A stretch of DNA of 64,000 bases from Hyphomicrobiales bacterium (GTDB lineage: Bacteria > Pseudomonadota > Alphaproteobacteria > Rhizobiales > Rhizobiaceae), in NCBI GenBank assembly GCA_900472605.1, contig UCJD01000023.1, positions 124,001-188,000 of the forward strand, in the 5' to 3' direction. The notes beneath the pieces are model-generated. The model saw only the letters and a list, made by a program, of their open reading frames with translations, searched no databases and was not told the origin of the DNA. The position numbers and the translations under genes are program-made. The number at the start of each line of letters is the position of its first letter. Positions within the stretch are counted from its first letter, which is position 1. Shown here piece after piece: positions 17,860 through 26,596 of the stretch.

Positions 17860-19350
17860 ATGACAGATACGGCAATTGGCCACGCCGAGCTGAAGAAGAA
17901 AACCGCGCTTTCCGTCCTCTGGTCGGTCATTCGCGTGGCGTGGAGCACGGTTGCAACCTTCGTGATCTTCGTCATTCTCGCCCGTATTCTCGGCCCCGGC
18001 GACTTCGGCACCTTCGCGCTCGCGAGCCTGTTCGTCGAGATCGGCAGGGTGCTTGCCTATGCCGGCCTCGGTGATGCGGTCACGCGCCAGCTCGATCTCG
18101 ATGAGGAGCTGGCCGATACCGCCTTCTGGGCAACCATCGCCTTCAGCGGCATCGTCGCTGCCGTCGTCTTCGTCTTCGCGCCCTATTACGGCGATCTCGT
18201 CCGCGACCCGAAAGTCGTCGAAATCCTGCGCTGGCTGGCGCCGCTGCTGCCGGTGTCGTCGCTTGCCGTCATCCACAATGCGCGTCTGGCCCGCGAGTTC
18301 GGGCACAAGAACCTCGCGGCACAGGCGATCGTGGCCAGCATGCTTTCCGGCATCACCGCCGTTGCGTGCGCCTTCATGGGCTGGGGCGTGTGGGCGCTGG
18401 TCGCGCAGACCGCCGTCAACGCCGTCGTCACCGTGCTGCTCGGCTGGGTCGCCTATCCCTGGATGCCGAAGCTCCGCTTCAACGTTCCGCTGTTCCGCTC
18501 GGTCTTCCTGTTCAGCATAAGCCTCGTCGTCACGCAGTTGATGTGGATGCTGCTCGCCCGCGTGCAGGACATCTTCATCTCGCGCTGGTACGGCCCGGTG
18601 GAAGTCGGCCGCTATCGCATTGCCTGGCGGCTGATCGAACTGATCGGACAGGCGGTGCTGGCGCCGATCGGCAGTGTGGCGCTGGTGACGCTGTCGCGGC
18701 TGCAGAACGACCGTATCGCCTTCCGCAATGCCTACAACAAGATCGTCGGCGCTGCGGCGCTCGGCACCATTCCGCTGCTGCTCGGCTTCGGCGCTTTGTC
18801 CAACGACATGATCGCCATGCTGTTCGGCGACAAGTGGGGCAATGCCGGCGATATCGCCACGGTGCTCGTGTTGATGGCCGTGCCCTTCGTGATGAACTTC
18901 TTCGCCTCGTCGGCTCTTTCTGCCGTCAACCGTGCGGAATCGATCCTCTCGGTGGCCGCCCTGCAGCTTGCGGCAACGCTGGTGCTCACCTGGCTGCTCG
19001 TGCCCTACGGCGTGGTTGCCGTCGCGGCGGGCTATACGCTGCGCGCGTGGCTGACCCTGCCCTACCAGCAGTATGTGCTGGCCCGCTTCGCCAACATCGA
19101 TGCGATGAGCACGCTGAAGGCCGTGGCGCTGCCGCTTTGCGGCTCGCTGCTGATGGCCGCCGGCGTCTGGTTCGCTCATCCTGTCATCGTCGAGCACATC
19201 CAGAACCGCTGGCTGTCGCTCGGCCTCAGCATCGGGCTCGGCGCGGTGATCTACCTTGCCTTCCTGCCGATCTTCGGCCGGTCGGTCATCCGCCCCTACA
19301 TCGCGCTTGCAATGTCGCTCAATCCGTTTCGCAAACACGCGCAGGCTTAA
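17860..19350 (+). CDS. Wzx/ExoT-like polysaccharide flippase
   Basis: A 496-residue protein with about 12-14 membrane helices of the oligosaccharide flippase (MOP) superfamily. The opening KKTALSVLWSVIRVAWSTV, the motif LARILGPGDFGTFALASLF and the charged loop YAGLGDAVTRQLDLDEELADT are typical of polysaccharide_synt_C/ExoT-like transporters. These move lipid-linked repeat units to the periplasmic side for polymerisation. It starts 55 bases after the glycosyltransferase and is followed 49 bases later by the pyruvyltransferase gene, so the three are likely one operon. No Wzy polymerase or Wzc lies in the window, so the rest of the pathway must be elsewhere. Confidence 0.9.
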   Translation: MTDTAIGHAELKKKTALSVLWSVIRVAWSTVATFVIFVILARILGPGDFGTFALASLFVEIGRVLAYAGLGDAVTRQLDLDEELADTAFWATIAFSGIVAAVVFVFAPYYGDLVRDPKVVEILRWLAPLLPVSSLAVIHNARLAREFGHKNLAAQAIVASMLSGITAVACAFMGWGVWALVAQTAVNAVVTVLLGWVAYPWMPKLRFNVPLFRSVFLFSISLVVTQLMWMLLARVQDIFISRWYGPVEVGRYRIAWRLIELIGQAVLAPIGSVALVTLSRLQNDRIAFRNAYNKIVGAAALGTIPLLLGFGALSNDMIAMLFGDKWGNAGDIATVLVLMAVPFVMNFFASSALSAVNRAESILSVAALQLAATLVLTWLLVPYGVVAVAAGYTLRAWLTLPYQQYVLARFANIDAMSTLKAVALPLCGSLLMAAGVWFAHPVIVEHIQNRWLSLGLSIGLGAVIYLAFLPIFGRSVIRPYIALAMSLNPFRKHAQA

Positions 19351-19399
19351 GCCCGCGCATTACTTTCGGACCTCTTGTCCCTAAAACAAGGAGCCTTCA

Positions 19400-20422
19400 A
19401 TGGAATCTAACCTGACGATCATCAACCGCCTGCAGGGCGTGATCGAGAAGAACCTGTCTGACGTTTTCGACCCCTCGGAGCGCTATGCGCTTCTCGATTT
19501 TCCGAACCACTACAATATCGGCGACAGCGCGATCTGGCTGGGCGAGCTTGCCTATTTCGACAAGAAGCGCTCGCGCCCGTCCTATGTGACCGAAATCCCG
19601 ACCTTCGACGAGGACCGCATGCTCGGCGCCATCGGCGACGGCCGGATCTTCCTTCATGGCGGCGGCAATTTTGGCGATATCTGGGCTGGCTACCGCCAGT
19701 TCCGCGAGGGCATGCTGGAGCGGCACAAGGGGCGGCCGATCGTGCAGCTGCCGCAGACCATCCATTTCAAGGATCAGGCCAACGTCGACAGCACGGCGCG
19801 GGCGATCGAGAAACATGGCCAATTCACGCTTCTGGTGCGCGACAAGAAGAGCCTTGCTTTTGCGCAGCGCTGGTTCCAGTGCGAGACGCGCCTTTGCCCG
19901 GATATGGCCTTCTGCATCGGCCCGGTCGCCAAGCCGGTGCCGCAGCATGAACTGCTGCTCAACCTGCGCGAAGACCAGGAAGTTGGTACGCCGCAGGACC
20001 TGACGGCCGCGACGCAGCGGTCGGGCACGGTGAAATCGGATTGGCCGGACGAGCCCGCGGACTTCCAGAAGCAGACCAAGCATGCGGCCATTCTGAAGGG
20101 CCTGCTGTCAGGCAAGATCGGCGGCCGCGCCCGCATGACGGAGCTCGCCTACCGCGAGCGCGCGCAGCAGCGCTTCGACCGCGGCGTGGCGCTCCTGGGC
20201 TCGGCACGGCAGGTCATCACCGACCGCATGCACGGGCACATCATGTGCGTGCTGATCGGCGCCGACCATTGCGTGCTCGACAACAGCTACGGCAAGACCA
20301 GCAGCTTCATCGAAGCCTGGAATACCTGCAACACGGAGAAGGCGGAACTGGCGGCGACCGTCGACGAGGCGCTTGATATTCTCGACGCACGCCGGATGCA
20401 GAAGCAGGCCGCCGTCGCCTGA
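19400..20422 (+). CDS. Polysaccharide pyruvyltransferase family protein
   Basis: A 340-residue protein. The segments LLDFPNHYNIGDSAIWLGE, FLHGGGNFGDIW and QLPQTIHF, and the late RQVITDRMHGHIMCVLIG, are hallmarks of the pyruvyltransferase family (EpsO, ExoV, CsaB). These enzymes transfer a ketal pyruvate from phosphoenolpyruvate to a sugar, giving the polymer negative charge. AAGGAG lies nine bases before ATG 19400. The nearest resemblance is to EpsO-like members with the NHYNIGDSAIW motif. Donor and acceptor specificity cannot be read from sequence. Confidence 0.9.
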   Translation: MESNLTIINRLQGVIEKNLSDVFDPSERYALLDFPNHYNIGDSAIWLGELAYFDKKRSRPSYVTEIPTFDEDRMLGAIGDGRIFLHGGGNFGDIWAGYRQFREGMLERHKGRPIVQLPQTIHFKDQANVDSTARAIEKHGQFTLLVRDKKSLAFAQRWFQCETRLCPDMAFCIGPVAKPVPQHELLLNLREDQEVGTPQDLTAATQRSGTVKSDWPDEPADFQKQTKHAAILKGLLSGKIGGRARMTELAYRERAQQRFDRGVALLGSARQVITDRMHGHIMCVLIGADHCVLDNSYGKTSSFIEAWNTCNTEKAELAATVDEALDILDARRMQKQAAVA

Positions 20423-20427
20423 AGCAA

Positions 20428-21325
20428 TCAACCTCGCCGGGCGATCATGATCCCGGCGAGGACCACGAGACCGCCGATCGCCTGCATCGGGCCGATCGGC
20501 TCGCTCAGCAATATCCATGCGAGGATCGCGGCCACGACGGGCTGCAGGAGCAGCGTCAGTGACGAGAAGGCGGCCGGCAGGTAGGCCAGCGCATAGGTGA
20601 TCGCCACCTGCCCGCTGGCGTGGCTGATGAAGGCGAGGCCGAAGACCATGGCCCAACCGTAAGCGGTCGGCGGCAGCATGTGATCTTCGAAGAAAAAGCC
20701 GAGCGGAAATACGCAAACCGCAGCCGACGCCGTGCTCCAGAGCATGATGCGGATCGTGTCGAAGCGACTGCGGAGCCTGCCGATCGCGAGGATGTAGCCT
20801 GCATAGAAAACCGCCGCGATAATTGCGACCCCATCGCCTCTCAGATCGCCATTTCCAAGAGCGGACGGCCCGCCTTTCAGGATGACGACGCCGGCAAGGG
20901 CAAGGGCAAGGCCGAAAACAAACACCCGGCTGACCGAGGCGTGGAAGAACAGCAACCCGATTATGGTCACGAACACCGGCGCCAGATTGGCAAGCAGTGT
21001 GGCATTAGCGACCGATGTCATGGTGATCGAGAGATGCCAGGCGGCGAGATCCATCGCAAGAATGACGCCGGGAAGCACGAGCAGACCGTAGTCGGCAAGG
21101 GTTTGCGGCTTCGGGCCCGCATCCTTCCCGCCTCTGACCAGAGAAAAGGCAAAGATCGGAATGAGCGCAAGCGACACGCCAAAAAGCGGTCGCCATCGGC
21201 CCGACTTCCGACAGACGCACGAAGATCGGTGAGCCACCAATCGCCGCGCCGCCGAGAATGAGCGCGGCGAGAGCGAAACGGTTGGATGGAGACGACGGGG
21301 AATCGGCGGAAACGGATTGAGACAT
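20428..21325 (-). pseudogene. Frameshifted DMT/EamA-family permease
   Basis: A ten-helix drug/metabolite transporter split across two frames. Residues 1-52 read from ATG 21325 (MSQSVSADSPSSPSNRFALA ... VRLSEVGPMATAFWRVA), then the frame is lost near 21170-21174. The rest of the protein (LALIPIFAFSLVRGGKDAG through ILSEP/GLVVLAGIMIARRG) continues in another frame to the stop at 20428. The expected WRVALALIPI is restored by adding two bases, which suggests loss of one GC from a GCGC run. An ATG at 21240 opens the second frame but encodes an unrelated start. It may be a real inactivation or an assembly error. Confidence 0.75.
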
Positions 21326-21472
21326 GCTTTTGGTGCTTTCCGCGCCGCCTCGACCGCGGCAACGCCAGTTGTAGCCGAGTAGCAGATACGACGACGCGAT
21401 GATAGCCGAAGAGCGACAGGCGCGGCGCTATTCCCACCACGCGCGACCGAAAGGCAGCATTGCTTTAAAGGT

Positions 21473-21901
21473 CTAGCCGGATACGACCGTCGAGAATTCC
21501 GGGTTGCCGCGGATCGTGTTGCTCACCGTGCAGATCTCGTCTTCAGCGGCGTGGGCGATCTTCTGGCGGGTCTCCTCGTCGATGTCGCCCTTGATGGAGA
21601 AGAGGATGTTGAAGGTCTTTACCCGCGACAGGCCTTCGGTGGCCTTCTCGCCCGTTACGTCGGCCTTGAGCTCGGTGATGCGATCGAGAACGCCGAGCTG
21701 GCTGGCCGCCATGCGGGCGCTCAAGACCAGGCAGGCCGAGAGCGAGGAATAGAGAAGGTCCAGCGGGTTGAAACCCGGCTGCGACGGGCTGGTGACGATA
21801 TCGATCTCGCCGCCGGTGGCGGAGGTGACATGGGGGAAGCCGGTGCGGCCGAGAACGGCGCTGGCGCCAACGGGACGAGTGCGAACCTTTAGGTCGGCCA
21901 T
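21473..21901 (-). CDS. OsmC family protein
   Basis: A 142-residue protein of the OsmC/Ohr superfamily. The family hallmarks NPLDLLYSSLSACLVLSARM (with the first redox Cys) and the second Cys in DEICTVSNTIRGN are present. OsmC-type proteins reduce organic hydroperoxides with two cysteines and are often induced by osmotic or oxidative stress. This member belongs to the broader OsmC group rather than the classical Ohr. Single gene, with 170 bases separating it from the broken permease. Confidence 0.9.
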   Translation of the reverse strand: MADLKVRTRPVGASAVLGRTGFPHVTSATGGEIDIVTSPSQPGFNPLDLLYSSLSACLVLSARMAASQLGVLDRITELKADVTGEKATEGLSRVKTFNILFSIKGDIDEETRQKIAHAAEDEICTVSNTIRGNPEFSTVVSG

Positions 21902-22172
21902 GAGTTATTCCTCGGAGATGATTCGTGCCTGTAGATAGGAGCTTCGATTGGCTGGCGCAACGCGCTTTTCACTGGCGATGCAATCGCAGTCCACACAGGC
22001 ACCACGTGCTGCAACCGGGGAAGGAAATCGGCATGAAATATCGATTCGGCACACCCTGAGGCGCGAAAGGTCAAGCTGAGTTTGACATCCCCATTTCTAG
22101 GGATAGCCCGGCATCAGGCTCGCAATGCAATATGATGCTGAACTAAAACAGAAATGACTATCGGAGTGATCC

Positions 22173-22379
22173 ATGCGAGAACTTGAGACAGTTGCTGCTG
22201 TACCCCACGTCGTCTTTGAAAGCGCGCCGTTCGGCTATGTCCGCAAGGTCTATGTCGATGACGAAGCCTGTTGGGGCCTCTTCGACCAGGATGGCGATGT
22301 GATCTTCGTCGGCGATGCGCCGATCGACTGCCATTCCTACGCAGCCAAGGAGCATATTCGCATCCAGGTCATCCACTGA
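22173..22379 (+). CDS. Conserved-looking small hypothetical protein
   Basis: A 68-residue acidic protein (MRELETVAAVPHVVFESAPF) with an alternating beta-type pattern (YVRKVYVDDEACWGLFDQDGDVIFVGDAP). TCGGAGTGA lies directly before ATG 22173. Compact, with no membrane segment or metal motif. I do not recognise a family. The gap before it contains a TTGACA at 22082-22087 without a matching downstream element. Confidence 0.6.
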   Translation: MRELETVAAVPHVVFESAPFGYVRKVYVDDEACWGLFDQDGDVIFVGDAPIDCHSYAAKEHIRIQVIH

Positions 22380-22437
22380 CGACGCGGGTCCACAGCGCTC
22401 ATCCCCAAGAACGAGCGCCGCAGGTAAGACAAAGACT

Positions 22438-22842
22438 TCAGCGATAGGACGGCGTGGATGGCGTCATGGCCACCTGCTCGCCGGAGAAGATGACGAAGGC
22501 GAATAGCAGGACGCCGATGAACGTGATGATCGAGGCGATTGCCACGACCGGCTCCATCGCCATGTTGCCGAGCAGCATCAGATAGAGGCTCGGGACCATC
22601 AGCGTGACGCCCGCGGTATAAATGCCATACTGGATCATCGCGATGCGACGTTCCGCCTTGCGCGGGTTAAGCGCGTAATAGCCCCCGAAGAGGGCCATTG
22701 TCACCCAACCCAAGAGATTACAGTGTGCATGAGCGCCGATCACGCTGTGATCCTGCGAGATTGCCATGTTCAGGCCCATTCCGATACCAAGGATCAGGAA
22801 CAGAATGGCCGTCTTGAAATATAGATGCGAGATGCGCGGCAT
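22438..22842 (-). CDS. Four-helix membrane protein resembling part of haem-copper oxidase subunit I
   Basis: A 134-residue inner-membrane protein with four hydrophobic helices (FKTAILFLILGIGMGLNMA; WVTMALFGGYYAL; GIYTAGVTLMVPSLYLMLLG; PVVAIASIITFIGVLLFAFVIF). The HAHCNLLGWVTMALFG segment resembles the H-x-H..GW region of cbb3/NorB-type catalytic subunits, and such short relatives are commonly annotated as cytochrome-c-oxidase-like. At 134 residues it cannot be a complete oxidase. GGGGAGA lies six bases before ATG 22842, so the longer frame to 22881 is not needed. Confidence 0.65.
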   Translation of the reverse strand: MPRISHLYFKTAILFLILGIGMGLNMAISQDHSVIGAHAHCNLLGWVTMALFGGYYALNPRKAERRIAMIQYGIYTAGVTLMVPSLYLMLLGNMAMEPVVAIASIITFIGVLLFAFVIFSGEQVAMTPSTPSYR

Positions 22843-23071
22843 GTGAATCTCCCCTCTTTTCGGCAGTGGTAGTATTATCACTCCGCAGTCGAATTGAGAA
22901 CGACGTCGTTATCATTAGGCTGCAACATGCGCGGCGAGAGAACTTGAACCGTTTCTGCGTGAAATTGGATGCGCCACGAATTTCCGCCCAGATTGCCGGA
23001 TATTGTCATGAATAGTTCGTTAAAGCCTGTGGTCTAACATGGCTCGTGCGAATGATTTGCGGAGAGCTGAG

Positions 23072-23320
23072 ATGCGGGAGATCTACAGGCCGTTTGTCAC
23101 CAGCGACGATCCCGACCGGGATGTGCGCTGCCAGGATGCGATGCAGTTCGCGTTCGAGGATTTGGCGCGCGCCTGTGTCGCTTCCGGCTGGAGCGAGCGC
23201 GAAAGCATGGAGGCGGTCATCAGCCTTGCAGAAGAGCGCCTGCGCGTGCTTGGCGCCAATGACGACGCCAAGCAGCTTCTCGATGTCCTGAAAAAGATGA
23301 TCCAGGCGCCGGCTGCCTGA
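23072..23320 (+). CDS. Small helical hypothetical protein
   Basis: An 82-residue acidic, helix-rich protein (MREIYRPFVTSDDPDRDVRC, then MQFAFEDLARACVASGWSER). The ATG at 23072 follows GCGGAGAGCTGAG, a better ribosome site than the one before the in-frame ATG at 23039. No motif recognised. It is convergent with the small regulator-like gene at 23345. Confidence 0.55.
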   Translation: MREIYRPFVTSDDPDRDVRCQDAMQFAFEDLARACVASGWSERESMEAVISLAEERLRVLGANDDAKQLLDVLKKMIQAPAA

Positions 23321-23344
23321 AGGCCGTCGCCAGATACCCGGTTA

Positions 23345-23578
23345 TCAGGCGGATTTCGCCAGCGGCACGTCGACGCTGTCGGCCAGGATTTGCGCCTGCG
23401 CAACCGACAGGTTATGCGACGCCATCAACAGCAGGCAGAGCGCAACCGCACGCGGCACATCCTGCTCGCCCGTCGCCCAGCGGCGGCTGGTGATCTGATC
23501 GACCCCAAAGAGATTTTCCACTCCAGCAGTGGTCAATCCCAGGACCGCGAGAGCGGCTCTGTATTCCAAAGCTTTCAT
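23345..23578 (-). CDS. Small HTH-like protein
   Basis: A 77-residue protein with a helix-turn-helix-like segment (LGLTTAGVENLFGVDQITSR followed by RWATGEQDVPRAVALCLLLM), as in short phage- or plasmid-type transcription factors that recognise DNA through a Cro-like fold. There is no toxin gene beside it. The target is unknown. Confidence 0.5.
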   Translation of the reverse strand: MKALEYRAALAVLGLTTAGVENLFGVDQITSRRWATGEQDVPRAVALCLLLMASHNLSVAQAQILADSVDVPLAKSA

Positions 23579-23711
23579 GTTTGCTGTTCCCGGCGCGCTT
23601 TATGCGCACTTATCTTTCGGAGTGGCCCACCTTAGTTTCGGTTTATTTTAAAGGGTCTCCGCAAGCGACATTTTCCAGTCTGAATGCGACAGTCACAGCA
23701 GTGTCACACTG

Positions 23712-23981
23712 TCAGTGAACCGACGGCTCGTCCGCATCGTCGAGGAAAGTGCGGATGCCGTCGCGCTCGACCGTGGCCAGAAACTCGTCGAAAGCATCGC
23801 GATCTGTCTCGAATCCCTCTTCCCATTCGATCAGGTCGTCGTCCTGGGTAACGACTTCCATCTTCCAGTCGCCATTGGTGCCGGCGGGGCGGAAGATATC
23901 GACCAGCACGGTGACGCCATCATCGGTAAACTCTCCGGCGAGTTCGGAATGCTCGAGCTTGGGTTCTTTCGTCTTGGCCAT
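23712..23981 (-). CDS. Acidic hypothetical protein
   Basis: An 89-residue strongly acidic protein (MAKTKEPKLEHSELAGEFTD, then VLVDIFRPAGTNGDWKMEVV and many Asp/Glu). It has the shape of a small alpha-beta protein with an acidic C-terminal helix (EGFETDRDAFDEFLATVERD). AGAGAGTGAT lies before the ATG at 23981. No known family. The neighbours do not suggest a role. Confidence 0.6.
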   Translation of the reverse strand: MAKTKEPKLEHSELAGEFTDDGVTVLVDIFRPAGTNGDWKMEVVTQDDDLIEWEEGFETDRDAFDEFLATVERDGIRTFLDDADEPSVH

Positions 23982-24099
23982 ATCACTCTCTGCTGGTCCT
24001 GAGGATGGATCGCTGTAGCAGCCCTGTCGTTTGCCGCCAAATCAAAATATGGCTTCGGCAGCGGACATCAAAGAAAGAGTTCTATCGCTTGGGAAAGAG

Positions 24100-24175
24100 T
24101 GGTGCCCAGACGCGGATTTGAACCACGGACACGCGGATTTTCAATCCGCTGCTCTACCAACTGAGCTATCTGGGC
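24100..24175 (-). tRNA. tRNA-Phe (anticodon GAA)
   Basis: A complete 76-base cloverleaf read on the minus strand from 24175. The acceptor stem GCCCAGA/TCTGGGC, D-arm AGCTCAGTTGGTAGAGC, anticodon stem-loop with GAA in GGATTGAAAATCC, T-arm GTGGTTCAAATCCGC, and an encoded 3' CCA are all present. It lies downstream of yacG on the same strand, as in many rhizobia. Confidence 0.97.
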
Positions 24176-24356
24176 ATTCCTGCTTCGGCGCATCTCTCGT
24201 GTCCGAGAGCTGCAGGGGCTTGGTTTTCCCCGGAAGCGAGCGGGGTTATAACATCTTGTTCGGCCATGGCAAGCGCCAAATGAGAGTTTTTTGACAGGCT
24301 TGTGAATTTTCCGAATTATCGAACGAATTGAACGGCTTCCGCTCACCGGAGCAACA

Positions 24357-24566
24357 TCAGTCCTCGTCGGGGTATTCCGCCTTGGCCTCATCGTCGGCAA
24401 CGGGAATGGCATAGGAGCCAGTTAGCCAGCGTGAAAGATCGAGTTCCCGGCAGCGGTTCGAACAGAAGGGATAGTGCTCGCGCTGCGAGGGCGTGCCGCA
24501 CTCCGGGCACGGATGCGCCTTGCGCAGCGGCTCGATCTTGGCGCTCTGCTTGTTCTGGTCAGACAT
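24357..24566 (-). CDS. yacG: DNA gyrase inhibitor YacG (zinc-binding)
   Basis: A 69-residue protein with the complete zinc site of the YacG family, CPECG then [14 protein letters not shown]. The family binds GyrB and lowers its DNA binding. The gene follows maf on the same strand by 46 bases, an order conserved in alphaproteobacteria. The acidic tail ([12 protein letters not shown]) is normal for the family. Confidence 0.93.
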   Translation of the reverse strand: MSDQNKQSAKIEPLRKAHPCPECGTPSQREHYPFCSNRCRELDLSRWLTGSYAIPVADDEAKAEYPDED

Positions 24567-24612
24567 GGTCGGTCCTTCGGGATAACAGCCCCCGGGAAGC
24601 CAGCGTGAGGCT

Positions 24613-25233
24613 TCAGGCCTCGGGCCACCGGCTGTGGACGTCGAAGCCCTCGCCGGTCAGGAGCAGGATGGTCTCGTACAGCGGCAAGCCGACGACGTTG
24701 GTGTAGGAGCCGACCATCTTCTGCACGAAGGTGCCGGCCAGCCCCTGTATGCCGTAGGCACCCGCTTTGCCGCGCCATTGGCCGGAGGCCAGATAATTCT
24801 CGACCTCGAAACCGGACAAACGCTTGAAGCGCACCTTGGTTTCCACGATCTTCTGGCGGATCTTTCGATCGGGGGTTACCAGGCAGACGCCGGTATAGAC
24901 CCAATGGCTGCGGCCGGAGAGCAGGTAGAGCGAGGCCGAGGCCTCGTCGGCGAACTCGGCCTTACCGAGAATACGACGGCCGACGGCGACGACCGTATCG
25001 GCGGCCAGGATGTAGCTGCCCTTCCAGGTCATGTCGCCCTTGATGGCAGCAAGTGCAGCTTCGGCCTTTTCCGTCGACAGGCGGCGCGCAAGCGAGCGCG
25101 GGTGCTCCGACTTCTTCGGGGTCTCGTCGATATCCATCGGCATCAGGCGCGAGGGCTCTATGCCCGCCTGGTTGAGCAGGTCAACACGGCGGGGCGACCC
25201 CGAAGCCAGAATGAGCTTGTATTTGAGCGCCAT
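24613..25233 (-). CDS. maf: Maf-like nucleoside-triphosphate pyrophosphatase
   Basis: A 206-residue protein with the Maf signature [18 protein letters not shown] near the start, the catalytic Asp in [11 protein letters not shown], and the later [18 protein letters not shown]. Maf enzymes hydrolyse non-canonical or damaged nucleotides (dTTP/UTP or m7GTP types) and are linked to arrest of septation. Which subtype cannot be assigned confidently. It lies between infA and yacG in the minus-strand block. Confidence 0.93.
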   Translation of the reverse strand: MALKYKLILASGSPRRVDLLNQAGIEPSRLMPMDIDETPKKSEHPRSLARRLSTEKAEAALAAIKGDMTWKGSYILAADTVVAVGRRILGKAEFADEASASLYLLSGRSHWVYTGVCLVTPDRKIRQKIVETKVRFKRLSGFEVENYLASGQWRGKAGAYGIQGLAGTFVQKMVGSYTNVVGLPLYETILLLTGEGFDVHSRWPEA

Positions 25234-25289
25234 GGAACCTCGACTACCGGGCAGACGGAAGCGAAAGCCCTAGGGCTTTCGGATCAAGC

Positions 25290-25508
25290 TTACTTAAAGC
25301 GGTAGGTGATACGGCCCTTGGTCAGGTCGTATGGCGTCATTTCCACAAGAACCTTGTCGCCGGCGAGAACGCGGATACGGTTCTTGCGCATACGGCCGGC
25401 CGTGTGGGCGATGATTTCGTGCTCGTTTTCGAGCTTCACGCGGAACGTCGCATTCGGCAGAAGTTCGGTGACGACACCCGGGAACTCGAGGACTTCTTCT
25501 TTAGGCAT
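25290..25508 (-). CDS. infA: Translation initiation factor IF-1
   Basis: A 72-residue OB-fold protein ([20 protein letters not shown], ending [13 protein letters not shown]), the standard length and sequence for IF-1, which binds the 30S A site with IF2 and IF3. The start at 25508 is the family start; a longer frame to 25568 adds an Arg-rich extension not found in IF-1. Confidence 0.98.
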   Translation of the reverse strand: MPKEEVLEFPGVVTELLPNATFRVKLENEHEIIAHTAGRMRKNRIRVLAGDKVLVEMTPYDLTKGRITYRFK

Positions 25509-25637
25509 ATAAGGGTTTTCTTCCTGTCGGTTGAGATGACGCCGCCTCAGACTGTGGGGACGCCTCAAAATTTGGGCGGAAACTACACAATCAAGGGGGG
25601 TTTGTGAACCAAATTGATCGCGTTTCCTTTATTTGTT

Positions 25638-26123
25638 TCATGCGGACTGCGCGGCGATACCACTTCGGTCTAATAGACGGTCCTCGATAAGCTCGGCGAG
25701 ATGATTTCGCACCTCACGATAGCTCTCCAGAATCTGCTCCCGCGTGCCTTGCACGACGGTGGGGTCCATGGTCGGCCAGTAGACCACCTCGACGGCGCTC
25801 GCACGCGTCAGTTCCAGCGCGGCGTGGTGGGCTTGCGGCGAGAGCGTGATGATTAGATCGAAATAATCGTCTTCGAGATCTTCCAGCGTGTGCGGCAGAT
25901 GCCGACCCAACGAAAGGCCGACTTCATCGAGCACCACATCGACGAAGGGATCGCGTTCGCCGGCGCGAACGCCGGCGGACCTTATATAGGTATTGGCGGG
26001 CAGCAAACTACGGGCAATCGCTTCGGCGATCGGCGAGCGGATGGCGTTCATTCCGCACATGAACAAAATCGCGCCCGGCCTGATGCTTGCGCCTATCGGT
26101 TCGAGCTCGCTCATCCCGGTCAT
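25638..26123 (-). CDS. Low-molecular-weight protein tyrosine phosphatase family protein
   Basis: A 161-residue protein. The P-loop CGMNAIRSP (Cys23, Arg29, CX5R) and the general-acid region [11 protein letters not shown] mark the LMW-PTP/arsenate-reductase fold. The second cysteine found in classical LMW-PTPs is replaced by Ile. Substrate unknown. ATG 26123 overlaps the TGA of the UPF0262 gene (ATGA), which implies translational coupling. It precedes infA. Confidence 0.88.
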   Translation of the reverse strand: MTGMSELEPIGASIRPGAILFMCGMNAIRSPIAEAIARSLLPANTYIRSAGVRAGERDPFVDVVLDEVGLSLGRHLPHTLEDLEDDYFDLIITLSPQAHHAALELTRASAVEVVYWPTMDPTVVQGTREQILESYREVRNHLAELIEDRLLDRSGIAAQSA

Positions 26124-26593
26124 CCGCGCCAGTAGAGAACGCAGACCAGCGTAAACAGGCGGCGTGCGGTGTCGAAATCCACCTCGATCTTGCCGTCCAA
26201 CCGGTTCTGCAGGGTTTGCGAACCTTCGTTATGAATGCCGCGCCGTCCCATGTCGATCGCCTCGATGCGGCTTGGAGAGGCGGAGCGGATCGCCTCGTAG
26301 TAGCTCTCGCAGATCATGAAGTAATCCTTCACGATGCGGCGAAACGGGGTGAGCGACAGGATATGGGTGGCGACCGCCTCGCCGCCCTCGGTGGTGATCG
26401 CAAACACCAGCTTGGCATCGACGAGCGAGATGTTCAGTCGGTACGGGCCGCCCTCATGGCCGACAGGCGTAAAGCTGTTTTCCTCGATCAGATCGAAGAT
26501 GGCGACTGCGCGCTCGTGCTCGACATCGGGCGTCGATCGGCCGATGGTGTCGTCGAGGACGACGTCGCAAAGCCGGAAGTCGCCCGCAGCCAT
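26120..26593 (-). CDS. UPF0262 family protein
   Basis: A 157-residue protein of the alphaproteobacterial UPF0262 family (segments [67 protein letters not shown]). No biochemical role is known for the family. It starts three bases after the hisD stop and overlaps the phosphatase start, so hisD, this gene and the phosphatase are probably one transcript. Confidence 0.93.
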   Translation of the reverse strand: MAAGDFRLCDVVLDDTIGRSTPDVEHERAVAIFDLIEENSFTPVGHEGGPYRLNISLVDAKLVFAITTEGGEAVATHILSLTPFRRIVKDYFMICESYYEAIRSASPSRIEAIDMGRRGIHNEGSQTLQNRLDGKIEVDFDTARRLFTLVCVLYWRG

Positions 26594-26596
26594 CGC

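Noticed and set aside
22082..22110. Sigma-70 promoter for the gene at 22173
   Set aside because: TTGACA is present but no acceptable -10 lies 15-19 bases downstream.
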